From the NCBI RefSeq assembly GCF_004364345.1, contig NZ_SOCA01000002.1:757711-821710 (forward strand): 64,000 nt of DNA, given 5' to 3'. How positions within the stretch are numbered: position 1 is the first letter of the stretch; every line of letters begins with the position of its first letter. The notes beneath the pieces were generated by a model. It was given only the letters and a program-made list of their open reading frames with translations, did no database searches and was not told the origin of the DNA. The position numbers and the translations under genes were made by a program. This document shows positions 15,248 through 22,976 of the stretch, piece by piece. Source of the stretch: Prosthecobacter fusiformis. GTDB taxonomy: Bacteria > Verrucomicrobiota > Verrucomicrobiia > Verrucomicrobiales > Verrucomicrobiaceae.

Positions 15248-16447
15248 ATGAATGCCATCCCCGCCTTCCACAGCATCTTTGTTTTCTTGGCTGGAGCCTC
15301 TTCGGTTCTTTCTGCGGACTGGCCTATTTGGCGAGGTCTGGCGTATGATGGTGTATCGGCAGAAAAAAACTGGCAACTGAGCGGAGATCCCAAGGTTCTT
15401 TGGGAAGCGGAGGTAGGGCTTGGGTTCTCCTCCTTTGTGGTTTCCAATGGGAGGGTGCTGACGACGGGCCATGCAGATGACCAAGACACTGTCTTTTGTC
15501 TGGACGCGAAGACAGGGAAGGAAATCTGGAAACATACCTATCCTGCCGATCTGGGGGACAAGTATTATGAAGGGGGGACGTCGGCCACGCCCACCTTTGA
15601 CGGCGACAAGGCTTATCACCTGAGCCGGTGGGGGGACCTTTTTTGTTTTGAGGCGGCGACTGGCAAGGTGGTTTGGGAGAAGAATGTCCAAAAAGAGACA
15701 GGTGCGAATATTCCAGACTGGGGTTTTGCCGGAGCGCCACTGGTGCAGGGAGAACTGCTGATCCTGAATGTGGGGAAAGCCGGTATGGCGGTGGAAAAGG
15801 CGAGTGGTAAAATTGTGTGGAAGAGCGAGGTGGATGCTGCCGGGTATTCGACCCCTTACCCGATAACTTGGAAAGGCAGCAAGCTGGCGGTGATAGGCTC
15901 TGCGGATGCCTATGTGGCTGTGGATGTGAAGACGGGCCACCAGCTATGGACGCACCGATGGAACACTCGCTATGGAGTGAATGCGGCTGATCCTATTCTC
16001 AGCGGAGATGCTCTTTTTATCTCCAGCGGATACAATAAAGGCTGTACCGTGCTCAAGCTGGGCAGTGGCGATCCTGAAAAGGTGTGGGAGAATAAGAGCC
16101 TGAAAAACATGTTTAACTCTAGCGTGCTGATCGACGGGTATTTGTACGGGATTGACGGAGACCAAAACAGCCGTGCCGGACTGAAATGCGTGAGGTTTAG
16201 CGATGGGCAGGAGATGTGGGCCGAGAACATCGGTTTTGGATCGCTGATGGCGGCGGATGGCCGCTTGATTGTCCTTTCTGCCAAGGGGGAACTGATCATT
16301 GTGAAGGCCGGGTCGGAAAAGTTTGATGAGGTCAGCCGGGCCCAAATCCTGAATGGCAAATGCTGGAGCGCCCCTGTGCTGGCGAACGGACTTTTGTATG
16401 CACGCAATTCCGAAGGCCGGGTGGTCTGCTTGGATCTCAGCAAGTAA
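15248..16447 (+). CDS. secreted PQQ-like beta-propeller repeat protein
   Basis: A 399-residue exported protein. The ATG at 15248 opens a signal peptide (FHSIFVFLAGASSVLSADW). The mature part starts DWPIWRGLAYDGVS, the usual opening of outer-surface PQQ-like propellers in PVC bacteria, and contains repeated blades such as FCLDAKTGKEIWKHTYP, FCFEAATGKVVWEKN and VAVDVKTGHQLWTHRW. The fold resembles quinoprotein dehydrogenases, but no cofactor ligands or catalytic residues are identifiable, and many family members are scaffolds rather than enzymes. The GcvH-like gene follows after 68 bases on the same strand. Confidence 0.85.
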   Translation: MNAIPAFHSIFVFLAGASSVLSADWPIWRGLAYDGVSAEKNWQLSGDPKVLWEAEVGLGFSSFVVSNGRVLTTGHADDQDTVFCLDAKTGKEIWKHTYPADLGDKYYEGGTSATPTFDGDKAYHLSRWGDLFCFEAATGKVVWEKNVQKETGANIPDWGFAGAPLVQGELLILNVGKAGMAVEKASGKIVWKSEVDAAGYSTPYPITWKGSKLAVIGSADAYVAVDVKTGHQLWTHRWNTRYGVNAADPILSGDALFISSGYNKGCTVLKLGSGDPEKVWENKSLKNMFNSSVLIDGYLYGIDGDQNSRAGLKCVRFSDGQEMWAENIGFGSLMAADGRLIVLSAKGELIIVKAGSEKFDEVSRAQILNGKCWSAPVLANGLLYARNSEGRVVCLDLSK

Positions 16448-16515
16448 TTTGGGGCATCGTCTTCTTCCGGCTAGAACAGACCGGTGGCTGCCGTTGACTG
16501 CCCTCCCTTTTCCTC

Positions 16516-16995
16516 ATGTCCCTCCCGACCGTCCGTTTTAAGCATGCCCGTTTTTCCGCCCGTTTTCCTGAGGCGTACAGTTATTCCCGCTCGCATTACT
16601 GGATGGCACCGGTGGAAGATCAGCCTGGACTGTGGCGGGTAGGTTTCACAAAATTTGCAACGCGGATGCTGGGTGAGCTGGTGGATTGCGAATGGCCGAC
16701 GAAGGAGGGCGATGCGATTGAACCTGGCAAGAACATCGGCTGGGTAGAAGGCTTCAAAGCGGCCTCGGATGTGTATTCGGTGATGAGCGGCCAGTTCGCC
16801 GGAGGGAATCCGTATCTTAAACAGGATGCGTGTGTGGTCCGGACGGACCCGTATGAGGTGGGCTGGCTATATGCGGTGAGGGGCGAGCCTGAGGCGGATC
16901 ACCTGGATGTACACGGATACATTGAATACCTATCGGGTATCATTCATCGCATGGCGGAGGAAGGCCATGGGGAAGAAGGGGCAGGGGAGGAGTGA
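16516..16995 (+). CDS. glycine cleavage system H-like lipoyl protein
   Basis: A 159-residue protein with the lipoyl-domain core of GcvH: YWMAPVEDQPGLWRVGFTKFA, then a LVDCEWPTKEGDAIEPGKNI stretch and the lipoylation site GWVEGFKAASDVYSVMSG, where the Lys of FKAASD is the expected lipoyl attachment residue. It carries an unusual N-terminal extension of about 30 residues and a Gly/Glu-rich tail. In the classic pathway the protein shuttles aminomethyl groups between GcvP and GcvT. Neither partner is nearby, so this may be a stand-alone H-like protein used for lipoate transfer or another complex. Confidence 0.75.
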   Translation: MSLPTVRFKHARFSARFPEAYSYSRSHYWMAPVEDQPGLWRVGFTKFATRMLGELVDCEWPTKEGDAIEPGKNIGWVEGFKAASDVYSVMSGQFAGGNPYLKQDACVVRTDPYEVGWLYAVRGEPEADHLDVHGYIEYLSGIIHRMAEEGHGEEGAGEE

Positions 16996-17189
16996 GGGCT
17001 GGGGCTTTCTGTCGTGAGAATTTTTGGGAGGTTTCAACCCAAGCGGCCTTGAGATCGCTTTTCGGGCAAAGGCAGCCTTCTCGTGCTGAGATCACGCTCT
17101 CACTCCAATCCTTTCGTTTCGCGGCTACGCAACCCCAGCCCTGAGGGCGAGGGAGCATGATGCTGGCCCTATTTGGGCTCTACACGCGC

Positions 17190-17723
17190 TCAGCTTTCGG
17201 GATACACGGCGACGGCCATGACCCCTTCATTGGGCATCCAGCCGACGACTTCGACACGACGAGGTGTCTTGGAAGTCTTATTGCCCATGCCCTGGCTGAC
17301 GGTATCCAGAAGCTGTTTTTGTGTAGCTGCGTTGACGTCGCTGCCAAAGAAATTGGCCAGTGTGCTCAAAATAGGTGCGGGGGCATCCATGCCAAGGATG
17401 GTGACCGGGGTACGGTTTTGGCCGCTAGCCACCATTTGCTCACGCATCATTTCCGGGGACAGGCCACCAGGCATGAGAATGAGGCGGCGCAGGCGGGCGA
17501 CTGTGGGTGTATGGACCTGCGGTGAGGCTGGCGCTGCGGCATTGGCCGTGCTGCTGGGCGGCTTGATGGACTTCGTCGGCTTCAGAAAAACAGTTTCTGA
17601 AGGGAGTGGGTCATAAGCTGGAAACTCAGGGCCACCCTCAGGCAGGGGCAGCAGGCTATCCTGTGCCGAAACGGTGGCGCAGAGGAGACTGAGGAGGATG
17701 GAAAAACGAGCCTTAAAAATCAC
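17190..17723 (-). CDS. secreted hypothetical protein
   Basis: A 177-residue protein starting with GTG at 17723, with a good signal peptide (ARFSILLSLLCATVSAQDS). A Pro/Ser/Ala-rich linker follows, then a compact C-terminal domain from about residue 75 (VARLRRLILMPGGLSPEMMR ... ending VVGWMPNEGVMAVAVYPES). No family is recognised. It lies just downstream of the SDR gene on the same strand with 59 bases between, so cotranscription is possible. Confidence 0.6.
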   Translation of the reverse strand: MIFKARFSILLSLLCATVSAQDSLLPLPEGGPEFPAYDPLPSETVFLKPTKSIKPPSSTANAAAPASPQVHTPTVARLRRLILMPGGLSPEMMREQMVASGQNRTPVTILGMDAPAPILSTLANFFGSDVNAATQKQLLDTVSQGMGNKTSKTPRRVEVVGWMPNEGVMAVAVYPES

Positions 17724-17782
17724 GGATGCGCGGTTTTATCAGGGCGGGCTTTTTTCGACAATCTTTTTTTCGCCTAGAGGAC

Positions 17783-18562
17783 TTAAATCGTCATGGAACT
17801 GTAACCGCCGTCCACAACCATTTCCTGTCCCGTGATGAAGCTGCCAGCCCCATTGGCGGCCAGCAGCAGGGCTGCGCCGACGAGTTCATTGGCGGTGCCA
17901 AAGCGGTTCATGGGGGTGTGCCCCATGATCTTGGCAACGCGGTCTGGGGTGAGGACTTTTTTGTTTTGCTCAGCCGGGAAGAAGCCGGGAACGAGGGTAT
18001 TCACCCGTATGCCCAGGGGGGCCCATTCGCGTGCCAAGTTCTTGCTCAGGTTATGAACGGCCCCTTTGGACATGCTGTAAGTAAAGACACGGCTCAAAGG
18101 CAGGAGGCCAGACATGGAGCCGAGATTAATGATGGAGGCATTGATCTTCTGCTCGACGAAGTATTTGCCGAAAACTTGGCAGGCGAGGAACACGCCCTTG
18201 GTATTGATGCCCATGATACGGTCGTATTCATCTTCGGAGATATCGAGGAAGGGCGTGGCGGAATTGACCCCGGCACCGTTGACCAGGATGTGACAGCCGC
18301 CGGAGCGCTCCAGGACCTGATCCAGGAGGAGTTGCAAATCGGATTTGCGTGAGGCATCTGCGCTGACGAAGTATCCCTGGCCGCCAGCGGCATGGATGGC
18401 CTCAAGGCGTTTTTCGGCTTTGGCAGGATCCCGGCCAACGAGGACAACCTCAGCTCCGGCGCTGGCATACCCTTCGGCGATGGCACCACAAAGCTCGCCC
18501 GTCCCGCCGATGACGACTGCGGTTTGATTCTGGAGGGAGAAGAGTTCGAAGATGGAAGACAT
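17783..18562 (-). CDS. SDR family NAD(P)-dependent oxidoreductase
   Basis: A 259-residue classical short-chain dehydrogenase. The start at 18562 ([17 protein letters not shown]) is preferred because the longer frame adds a meaningless extension. It shows the nucleotide-binding [13 protein letters not shown] (a variation on TGxxxGxG), the NGAG motif (LVNGAGVNS), the catalytic Ser in LGSMSGLL and YSMSK with the active Tyr and Lys, and the C-terminal [15 protein letters not shown]. The sequence is closest in feel to gluconate or mannonate oxidoreductases of sugar-acid metabolism; that specificity is a guess. It is divergent from the sigma-54-controlled operon. Confidence 0.85.
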   Translation of the reverse strand: MSSIFELFSLQNQTAVVIGGTGELCGAIAEGYASAGAEVVLVGRDPAKAEKRLEAIHAAGGQGYFVSADASRKSDLQLLLDQVLERSGGCHILVNGAGVNSATPFLDISEDEYDRIMGINTKGVFLACQVFGKYFVEQKINASIINLGSMSGLLPLSRVFTYSMSKGAVHNLSKNLAREWAPLGIRVNTLVPGFFPAEQNKKVLTPDRVAKIMGHTPMNRFGTANELVGAALLLAANGAGSFITGQEMVVDGGYSSMTI

Positions 18563-18671
18563 GATGAGAATGAGAAAGTGGCTCTGTTGAGTTAGAGCAA
18601 GGGATAAGGGGATGTCGAATGGAGAACGTTCGTCAAGCAGAGAAGGTGGTGTTTTAGAGACGATGTAAAAG

Positions 18672-18687
18672 TGGCACGGCGCGTGCT
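18672..18687 (+). promoter_or_regulatory. sigma-54 (RpoN) promoter
   Basis: TGGCACGGCGCGTGCT matches the consensus TGGCACRNNNNTTGCW at 15 of 16 positions, with the invariant GG and GC separated by the required ten bases. Transcription would start near 18698, about 78 bases before the first gene of an operon that ends in an ammonium transporter, a classical nitrogen-regulated, RpoN-dependent target. No activator gene is present in the window. Confidence 0.75.
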
Positions 18688-18775
18688 TATTCTGAAGTTT
18701 GTGGAAGCAACCAGAATCATTCCCATCACTAGCAACCGTCCCGTACAGGGGCAGCAACCCGCGAATGTCATCCGC

Positions 18776-19063
18776 ATGGAACCCGACCCTGGTTTGATCA
18801 AGATAGACACATTGCAGGGGCGGGAATCCGTCTCAGGAGGGGATGCGGAGTCATCTCAACGCTTCGCCAGCGAGGTGAAGTATGTGTCCTATTATGCGCA
18901 GAAACTGGCTGAGACGCTGGGAATGCACCAATTACAAATGGGAATCGTGGAGGATCGGGAGGGCCAGACGGCTTTTCATCTTTCCTCAAGCGGATGGCAC
19001 GGAGTGGTAAGCAGTAACCGTCGCTCATTGAAACAATTGAAGGAGTCCCTGGCGCGTAGCTGA
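18776..19063 (+). CDS. small hypothetical protein, first gene of amt operon
   Basis: A 95-residue soluble protein. The frame is open from a GTG at 18671, but that lies inside the sigma-54 promoter, so I place the start at ATG 18776, which has no obvious ribosome site. The middle ([20 protein letters not shown]) is helical and the end ([20 protein letters not shown]) resembles the strands of a roadblock-type domain, but the match is too short to claim. It is followed after eight bases by the roadblock-like gene. A regulatory role beside that protein is inferred from position. Confidence 0.65.
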   Translation: MEPDPGLIKIDTLQGRESVSGGDAESSQRFASEVKYVSYYAQKLAETLGMHQLQMGIVEDREGQTAFHLSSSGWHGVVSSNRRSLKQLKESLARS

Positions 19064-19071
19064 GATCCTGT

Positions 19072-19764
19072 ATGACTCTGAATTCTCTTATTGCAGCGGT
19101 GGCTGCCCTGCAGCGCCTGGAAGGTGTGGCGGGTGTGATGCTCTTCAAGGGCCGGAATACGATCCACCGGCACATGCCTTTTTCCGAAGGCCGGTCACTG
19201 GATCTTACGGATACACTGGGGCAAATGCTGGATGGATACCGGCAGGTGCGGCGAAAAATCAGGCAAGTGTATCTGGAATTTGACGGGGGGGTGCTGATGG
19301 CTCTCACCCAGGATGAATGTGTCCTCGTTTTTCTCCTGACCAACCGTGCCGATGCCGACTTGGCTGCTAGTGCTGCGACGGTATTGCTCAATGACTATGC
19401 AAGTCTGATGGCTAGGCTGCCCACAGAGGCGGGAGCCTCCATGCCACGCACTCAAGACGGCATTGAAGAACTGGTGGTAAGCAACCCGCGCCGTCTCCAG
19501 GAGATGACAGAAAAGGCGGAAGTGGTCGTCAACAACTGGGGGCAGGTGCGCAAGCAGGTCGAAAGTCTTTTGGGGAAGGTCATGGGGCGCGCGCAGTTGA
19601 CCATGATGATTGACCGAGTGATGGCCCGGCGCGGTATCCAGGACCCATACCGTCTGCCTCCGGCGGAGATCCGCAAACTGGCTGAGGCCCTGATTGAACA
19701 AGTGCCTAACACGACAAAACGACAAGCCCTACTAAGCGAGCTGGACACGCTGCTGACTGATTAA
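19072..19764 (+). CDS. roadblock/LC7-like domain protein
   Basis: A 230-residue protein. Residues about 1-110 have the alternating helix-strand pattern of roadblock/LC7 domains (LIAAVAALQRLEGVAGVMLF, then VYLEFDGGVLMALTQDECVLVFLL), the fold of MglB-type regulators of small GTPases and of other bacterial signalling dimers. The C-terminal half is helical (KQVESLLGKVMGRAQLTMMID ... RKLAEALIEQVP). No small GTPase gene is close by. It is the second gene of a three-gene unit (eight bases after the first, 31 before the amt gene) with a sigma-54 promoter. The fold call is by pattern and moderately sure. Confidence 0.6.
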   Translation: MTLNSLIAAVAALQRLEGVAGVMLFKGRNTIHRHMPFSEGRSLDLTDTLGQMLDGYRQVRRKIRQVYLEFDGGVLMALTQDECVLVFLLTNRADADLAASAATVLLNDYASLMARLPTEAGASMPRTQDGIEELVVSNPRRLQEMTEKAEVVVNNWGQVRKQVESLLGKVMGRAQLTMMIDRVMARRGIQDPYRLPPAEIRKLAEALIEQVPNTTKRQALLSELDTLLTD

Positions 19765-19795
19765 TTTTCCCCAAGATCCCTTTCCTACCCGATCA

Positions 19796-21406
19796 ATGAA
19801 TCCCCTCCGCCATCTCTCCCTTCTGGCTTTTCTTTTAACAACGACGCTTGCGTTTGCGCAAGACGGTAGCGTTCCTCCTTCTTCCCCGCCGCCACTGGAG
19901 CAAAAACTGGACGGCATCCTGGGTAAGCTGGATGCAAATGATCGTGTGAATACCCGCCTGGACGGTATTCTGGAAAAGCTGGATGCCAATGATCGTGTGG
20001 CCGATAAGCTGGACGGTATCCTTGAAAAGCTGACGGAGCATGAAAAGACGCTGGAAAGACTGGCTGTGACGCCATCTGCGCCAACGCCGATCCCAGCGGG
20101 TGAAGCTGCGACCCCTACGACTACCGCTGCTCCTAATGTTGCAGTGGCTGAGTTGCCAGCAGGTGTCGCGGAAACGCTTCAGCAAAACATCAACTATGTG
20201 TGGATTGTCATCACGGCTGCTATGGTGTTTTTCATGCAGGCTGGATTTGTGATGCTGGAGATCGGGGCCTGCCGAGCTAAGAACACGATCAATATCGTGA
20301 TGAAGAGTTTCCTGGACTTTTGCATCTGCGCCATTGTGTTCCTTTTCGTCGGGTTTGCGGTGATGTTTGGCACATCCTGGAAGGGATTTTTAGGGACGGA
20401 TGGCTTCTGGCTTTCGAGTTTCCCTGCAGATCATGGAGTGTGGGCTTTTTGGTTCTTCCAATTGGGGTTTGCAGGGGTTTCGTGTACTATCCTTTCTGGC
20501 GCGGTGGCGGAGAGGACTAAATTTCTCGGCTATCTCATTTACTGCGCATTGTTTACCGCGCTGATCTATCCAGTCATCGGTCACTGGGCTTGGGGCAGTT
20601 TCGGTGGGGCTTTTGGGGTGGGTGGTGAAAAAGGCTGGCTGGAAGCTCTGGGCTTTGTGGACTATGCAGGATCCAGTGTTGTACACGCCTGTGGCGGAGC
20701 CTGTTCTCTGGCTGGCATCCTGGCGGTGGGGCCGCGTGTGGGCCGGTTTGGTAAAGACGGGACACCACGTTTGATTGCGGGTCATAATATTCCGCTCGTG
20801 GCTCTGGGGGTGTTGTTGCTTTGGTTCGGCTGGTTCGGATTCAATGCAGGCTCCTCGCTGAGCGGCAGCGGTATCATTGGAAGACTGGTGGTGAACACGA
20901 CGATTTCACCTTCAGCAGCGGGTATCGCTGCGATGGCGGCGATGTGGTTTATCCAAGGGAAGGCGGATGTGAACATTGCGATGAACGGTGCTTTGGGTGG
21001 TGCGGTAGCCATCACTGCCTGTTGCGGAAATGTGACGCCAGGGGCGGCAGTGATCATCGGACTTTTCGGCGGTATCATCACCACCGTGGCAACCATCGGG
21101 CTGGAGCGTATGCAGATTGATGATGCTGTGGGTGCAGTCCCAGTGCACTTGGCCTGTGGCTGGTGGGGAACACTTTGCGTGGCCTTGTTCGATGAAAAGG
21201 GCTTTAGCATTGAGCGACTGGGCGTACAAGCGCTGGGAACACTCTGCATCAGCGTTTACGCTTTCGTCGTTTGCTCCATCATTTTTGCCCTCATTAAAGT
21301 CATCGTCCGCACCCGTGCGACTGAGGAAGAACAGATCAATGGTTTGGACTTCTCTGAGCATTCAGCGAACGCTTATCCTGACTTCCAGACAACGGAGCAA
21401 GCGTAA
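19796..21406 (+). CDS. amtB: ammonium transporter with periplasmic coiled-coil extension
   Basis: A 536-residue Amt/Rh family channel. Residues 1-22 are a signal peptide. Residues 38-79 hold two and a half 17-residue repeats (LDGILGKLDANDRVNTR), predicted to be coiled coil, then a Pro/Thr-rich linker. From about residue 125 the Amt core begins: VITAAMVFFMQAGFVMLEIG, LGFAGVSCTILSGAVAERTK, and the twin pore histidines in SSVVHACGG and VPVHLACGWWG are both kept. It conducts ammonium into the cell. The usual partner GlnK is absent; two small genes, the second roadblock-like, precede it instead. Most Amt proteins lack the N-terminal extension. Confidence 0.9.
   Translation: MNPLRHLSLLAFLLTTTLAFAQDGSVPPSSPPPLEQKLDGILGKLDANDRVNTRLDGILEKLDANDRVADKLDGILEKLTEHEKTLERLAVTPSAPTPIPAGEAATPTTTAAPNVAVAELPAGVAETLQQNINYVWIVITAAMVFFMQAGFVMLEIGACRAKNTINIVMKSFLDFCICAIVFLFVGFAVMFGTSWKGFLGTDGFWLSSFPADHGVWAFWFFQLGFAGVSCTILSGAVAERTKFLGYLIYCALFTALIYPVIGHWAWGSFGGAFGVGGEKGWLEALGFVDYAGSSVVHACGGACSLAGILAVGPRVGRFGKDGTPRLIAGHNIPLVALGVLLLWFGWFGFNAGSSLSGSGIIGRLVVNTTISPSAAGIAAMAAMWFIQGKADVNIAMNGALGGAVAITACCGNVTPGAAVIIGLFGGIITTVATIGLERMQIDDAVGAVPVHLACGWWGTLCVALFDEKGFSIERLGVQALGTLCISVYAFVVCSIIFALIKVIVRTRATEEEQINGLDFSEHSANAYPDFQTTEQA
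19907..20032 (+). repeat. 51-bp repeats in the amt N-terminal region
   Basis: Two full units (19907-19957, 19958-20008) and a partial third encode LDGILxKLDANDRV followed by three variable residues. The period of 17 residues and Leu/Ile spacing suit an oligomerising coiled coil. Confidence 0.75.
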
Positions 21407-21731
21407 GATTGAGCAAAGCGGGGTCGGAGAAGCCTCACGGTGAAGGGCGGGATGTGTTTTGGGCGCTGGCTGCAAAACACTCCTGCTTCGAGGGGGGCTA
21501 AAAATGCAATTCCGCGTCCTGGGAATGCGGTTTGTCAGCGAGGAGGATGCTTTATACCATGCTGATCGTTTCACGAGACTGTCAGTTGGGTATTAGAATA
21601 AACGCAAGTCGGGCGAGCGTAACCCCTCGTAGATAAGGGTTTCGGGCGGGTATTAGAACGTGCGTGGGATACACAGACCGGATGAACCCCCGAAGGAAGG
21701 TCTTGATAAGAAGTGCCTGAGTTGGGTGGGA
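21407..21731. other. intergenic region after amt
   Basis: About 325 bases between convergent genes without a credible ORF. It contains an inverted repeat at 21454-21480, a direct repeat GGGTATTAGAA at 21588 and 21647, and a weak hairpin AACCC/GGGTT between them. Nothing in it matches a known RNA. Confidence 0.5.
21454..21480 (+). terminator. possible terminator hairpin after amt
   Basis: GTGTTTTG (21454-21461) and CAAAACAC (21473-21480) form a perfect 8-bp stem with an 11-base loop, 48 bases after the amt stop. No T-run follows, so termination would be weak or rho-assisted. Confidence 0.4.
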
Positions 21732-22868
21732 TCAGGATTCTTTGGCTGGTTCATCCATGATGAGAAATGCTTGTTCCATCACTTCGGGGACGGGTTCGAC
21801 AGATTTGGCTTTGACCAGTTTGAGAGTCTCCAGGTCGTGGGTGAGCATGTCTTTTTCAGCGATGAGGCTTTTCACTTCGGCGAGCAACTTTTCAATTTCA
21901 GCGGCCTGGCCCTCGGTGGCTTTGAGTTTGGCTGCAGCCTCACTTGCTTCACTGAGACGGTACTCAAGCTCGGCGATTTTATAGCCGTCCTCGCGGGCTT
22001 TTTTCCGGGCTTCAGCTTCGGTCTGGGTGATCTTTGCCTCCAGCTCGATGATGCGCTTGTCGTTAGGTGCGGCGACTGCGGCGGCGGAGGGTTCAGGCAA
22101 GACACCGACTGCGCTCATGAATTCTTTTTGGACAAGAGCGGACTTGGCTTCGGCGGCGGCGAGTTGACGCTGGAGGCTGGTGATGCGTGCCTCGGCAGAG
22201 GTCTGGTAAGATGTATGGTTTTCTTTCAGCCGGGATATTTCTTCGTCCACGGTGGAGAGACGTGCCTGGTCTGAGGCGAGGGATTGCTCCCGCTCGGCCA
22301 GTTGCTGCACGAGGTCGGCTTCGCGTGTCTGGGCTTTTTCCTGATGCTGGGTGAAGCGGGACTGAGTGTCATCAAGTTTCTGCTCGATTTCCTGGGCCCG
22401 TGTGCGGGTGACTGACAGGGCCTGCTCCAGGGCCTGGATGCGGCCACGCTCTGCGGTGAGAGTTTTTTCCAGATCCCCGATGCGTGCCTGGGTGGAGGGG
22501 AGCTTGGCGGCAAGTTCACGAGTGGTGGCGAGATCTGCCTCAAGGGATCCTATGCGAGCCAGGGAATCATTTTCACGGCGCTGGGCGGCCTCCCGATGGA
22601 GTGCGAAGCGTTCCTCCACAACGGCGCATTCCGCTTTGGCATCGGCCAGGGTTTTGAGGGCCAGGGTGGCTTGCTTGGCGGAGATCGCTTTTTCATGCTC
22701 CATGGCGGTCTGCCAATTGCCCTTTTCCCGCTCCATCTGAAGGGTGAGCTGGCTGATGCTCCGCCCGTGCAACCAGCGGGCAATGCCAGCAGTCACCAGG
22801 GCTGCCAAGAGGGCGGCGCCGAGTGTTTCTACTTGAGTAAAAGCAGCCAGAAGAACGGGAGAATTCAT
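21732..22868 (-). CDS. membrane-anchored coiled-coil protein
   Basis: A 378-residue protein with one N-terminal transmembrane segment (TLGAALLAALVTAGIARWLHG) followed by an almost unbroken coiled coil to about residue 350, rich in Glu, Ala, Leu and Lys (for example LEADLATTRELAAKLPSTQA and IAELEYRLSEASEAAAKLKA). The start at ATG 22868 puts the membrane segment at the N-terminus; an in-frame extension to 22907 seems untranslated. Such proteins act as spacers or structural filaments in the envelope; no family or partner is identified. It is separated from the secreted protein upstream by about 110 bases on the same strand. Confidence 0.7.
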   Translation of the reverse strand: MNSPVLLAAFTQVETLGAALLAALVTAGIARWLHGRSISQLTLQMEREKGNWQTAMEHEKAISAKQATLALKTLADAKAECAVVEERFALHREAAQRRENDSLARIGSLEADLATTRELAAKLPSTQARIGDLEKTLTAERGRIQALEQALSVTRTRAQEIEQKLDDTQSRFTQHQEKAQTREADLVQQLAEREQSLASDQARLSTVDEEISRLKENHTSYQTSAEARITSLQRQLAAAEAKSALVQKEFMSAVGVLPEPSAAAVAAPNDKRIIELEAKITQTEAEARKKAREDGYKIAELEYRLSEASEAAAKLKATEGQAAEIEKLLAEVKSLIAEKDMLTHDLETLKLVKAKSVEPVPEVMEQAFLIMDEPAKES

Positions 22869-22976
22869 CCGGGCAGTGAAACGGACATCCGGCCTGCTGT
22901 CGAGCACGGATCACTCTATGCGGGCATTAACCATTAAAAAACATGTTGGAGACTGGAAAGGCATCTGTGGCCACCG

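Noticed and set aside
14969..15940. 323-codon minus-strand ORF opposite the PQQ-propeller gene
   Set aside because: It has no domain resemblance and lies antisense to a clear gene with signal peptide and repeats.
18671..18775. GTG start for the first gene of the amt operon
   Set aside because: The codon lies within the sigma-54 promoter, upstream of any possible transcript start.
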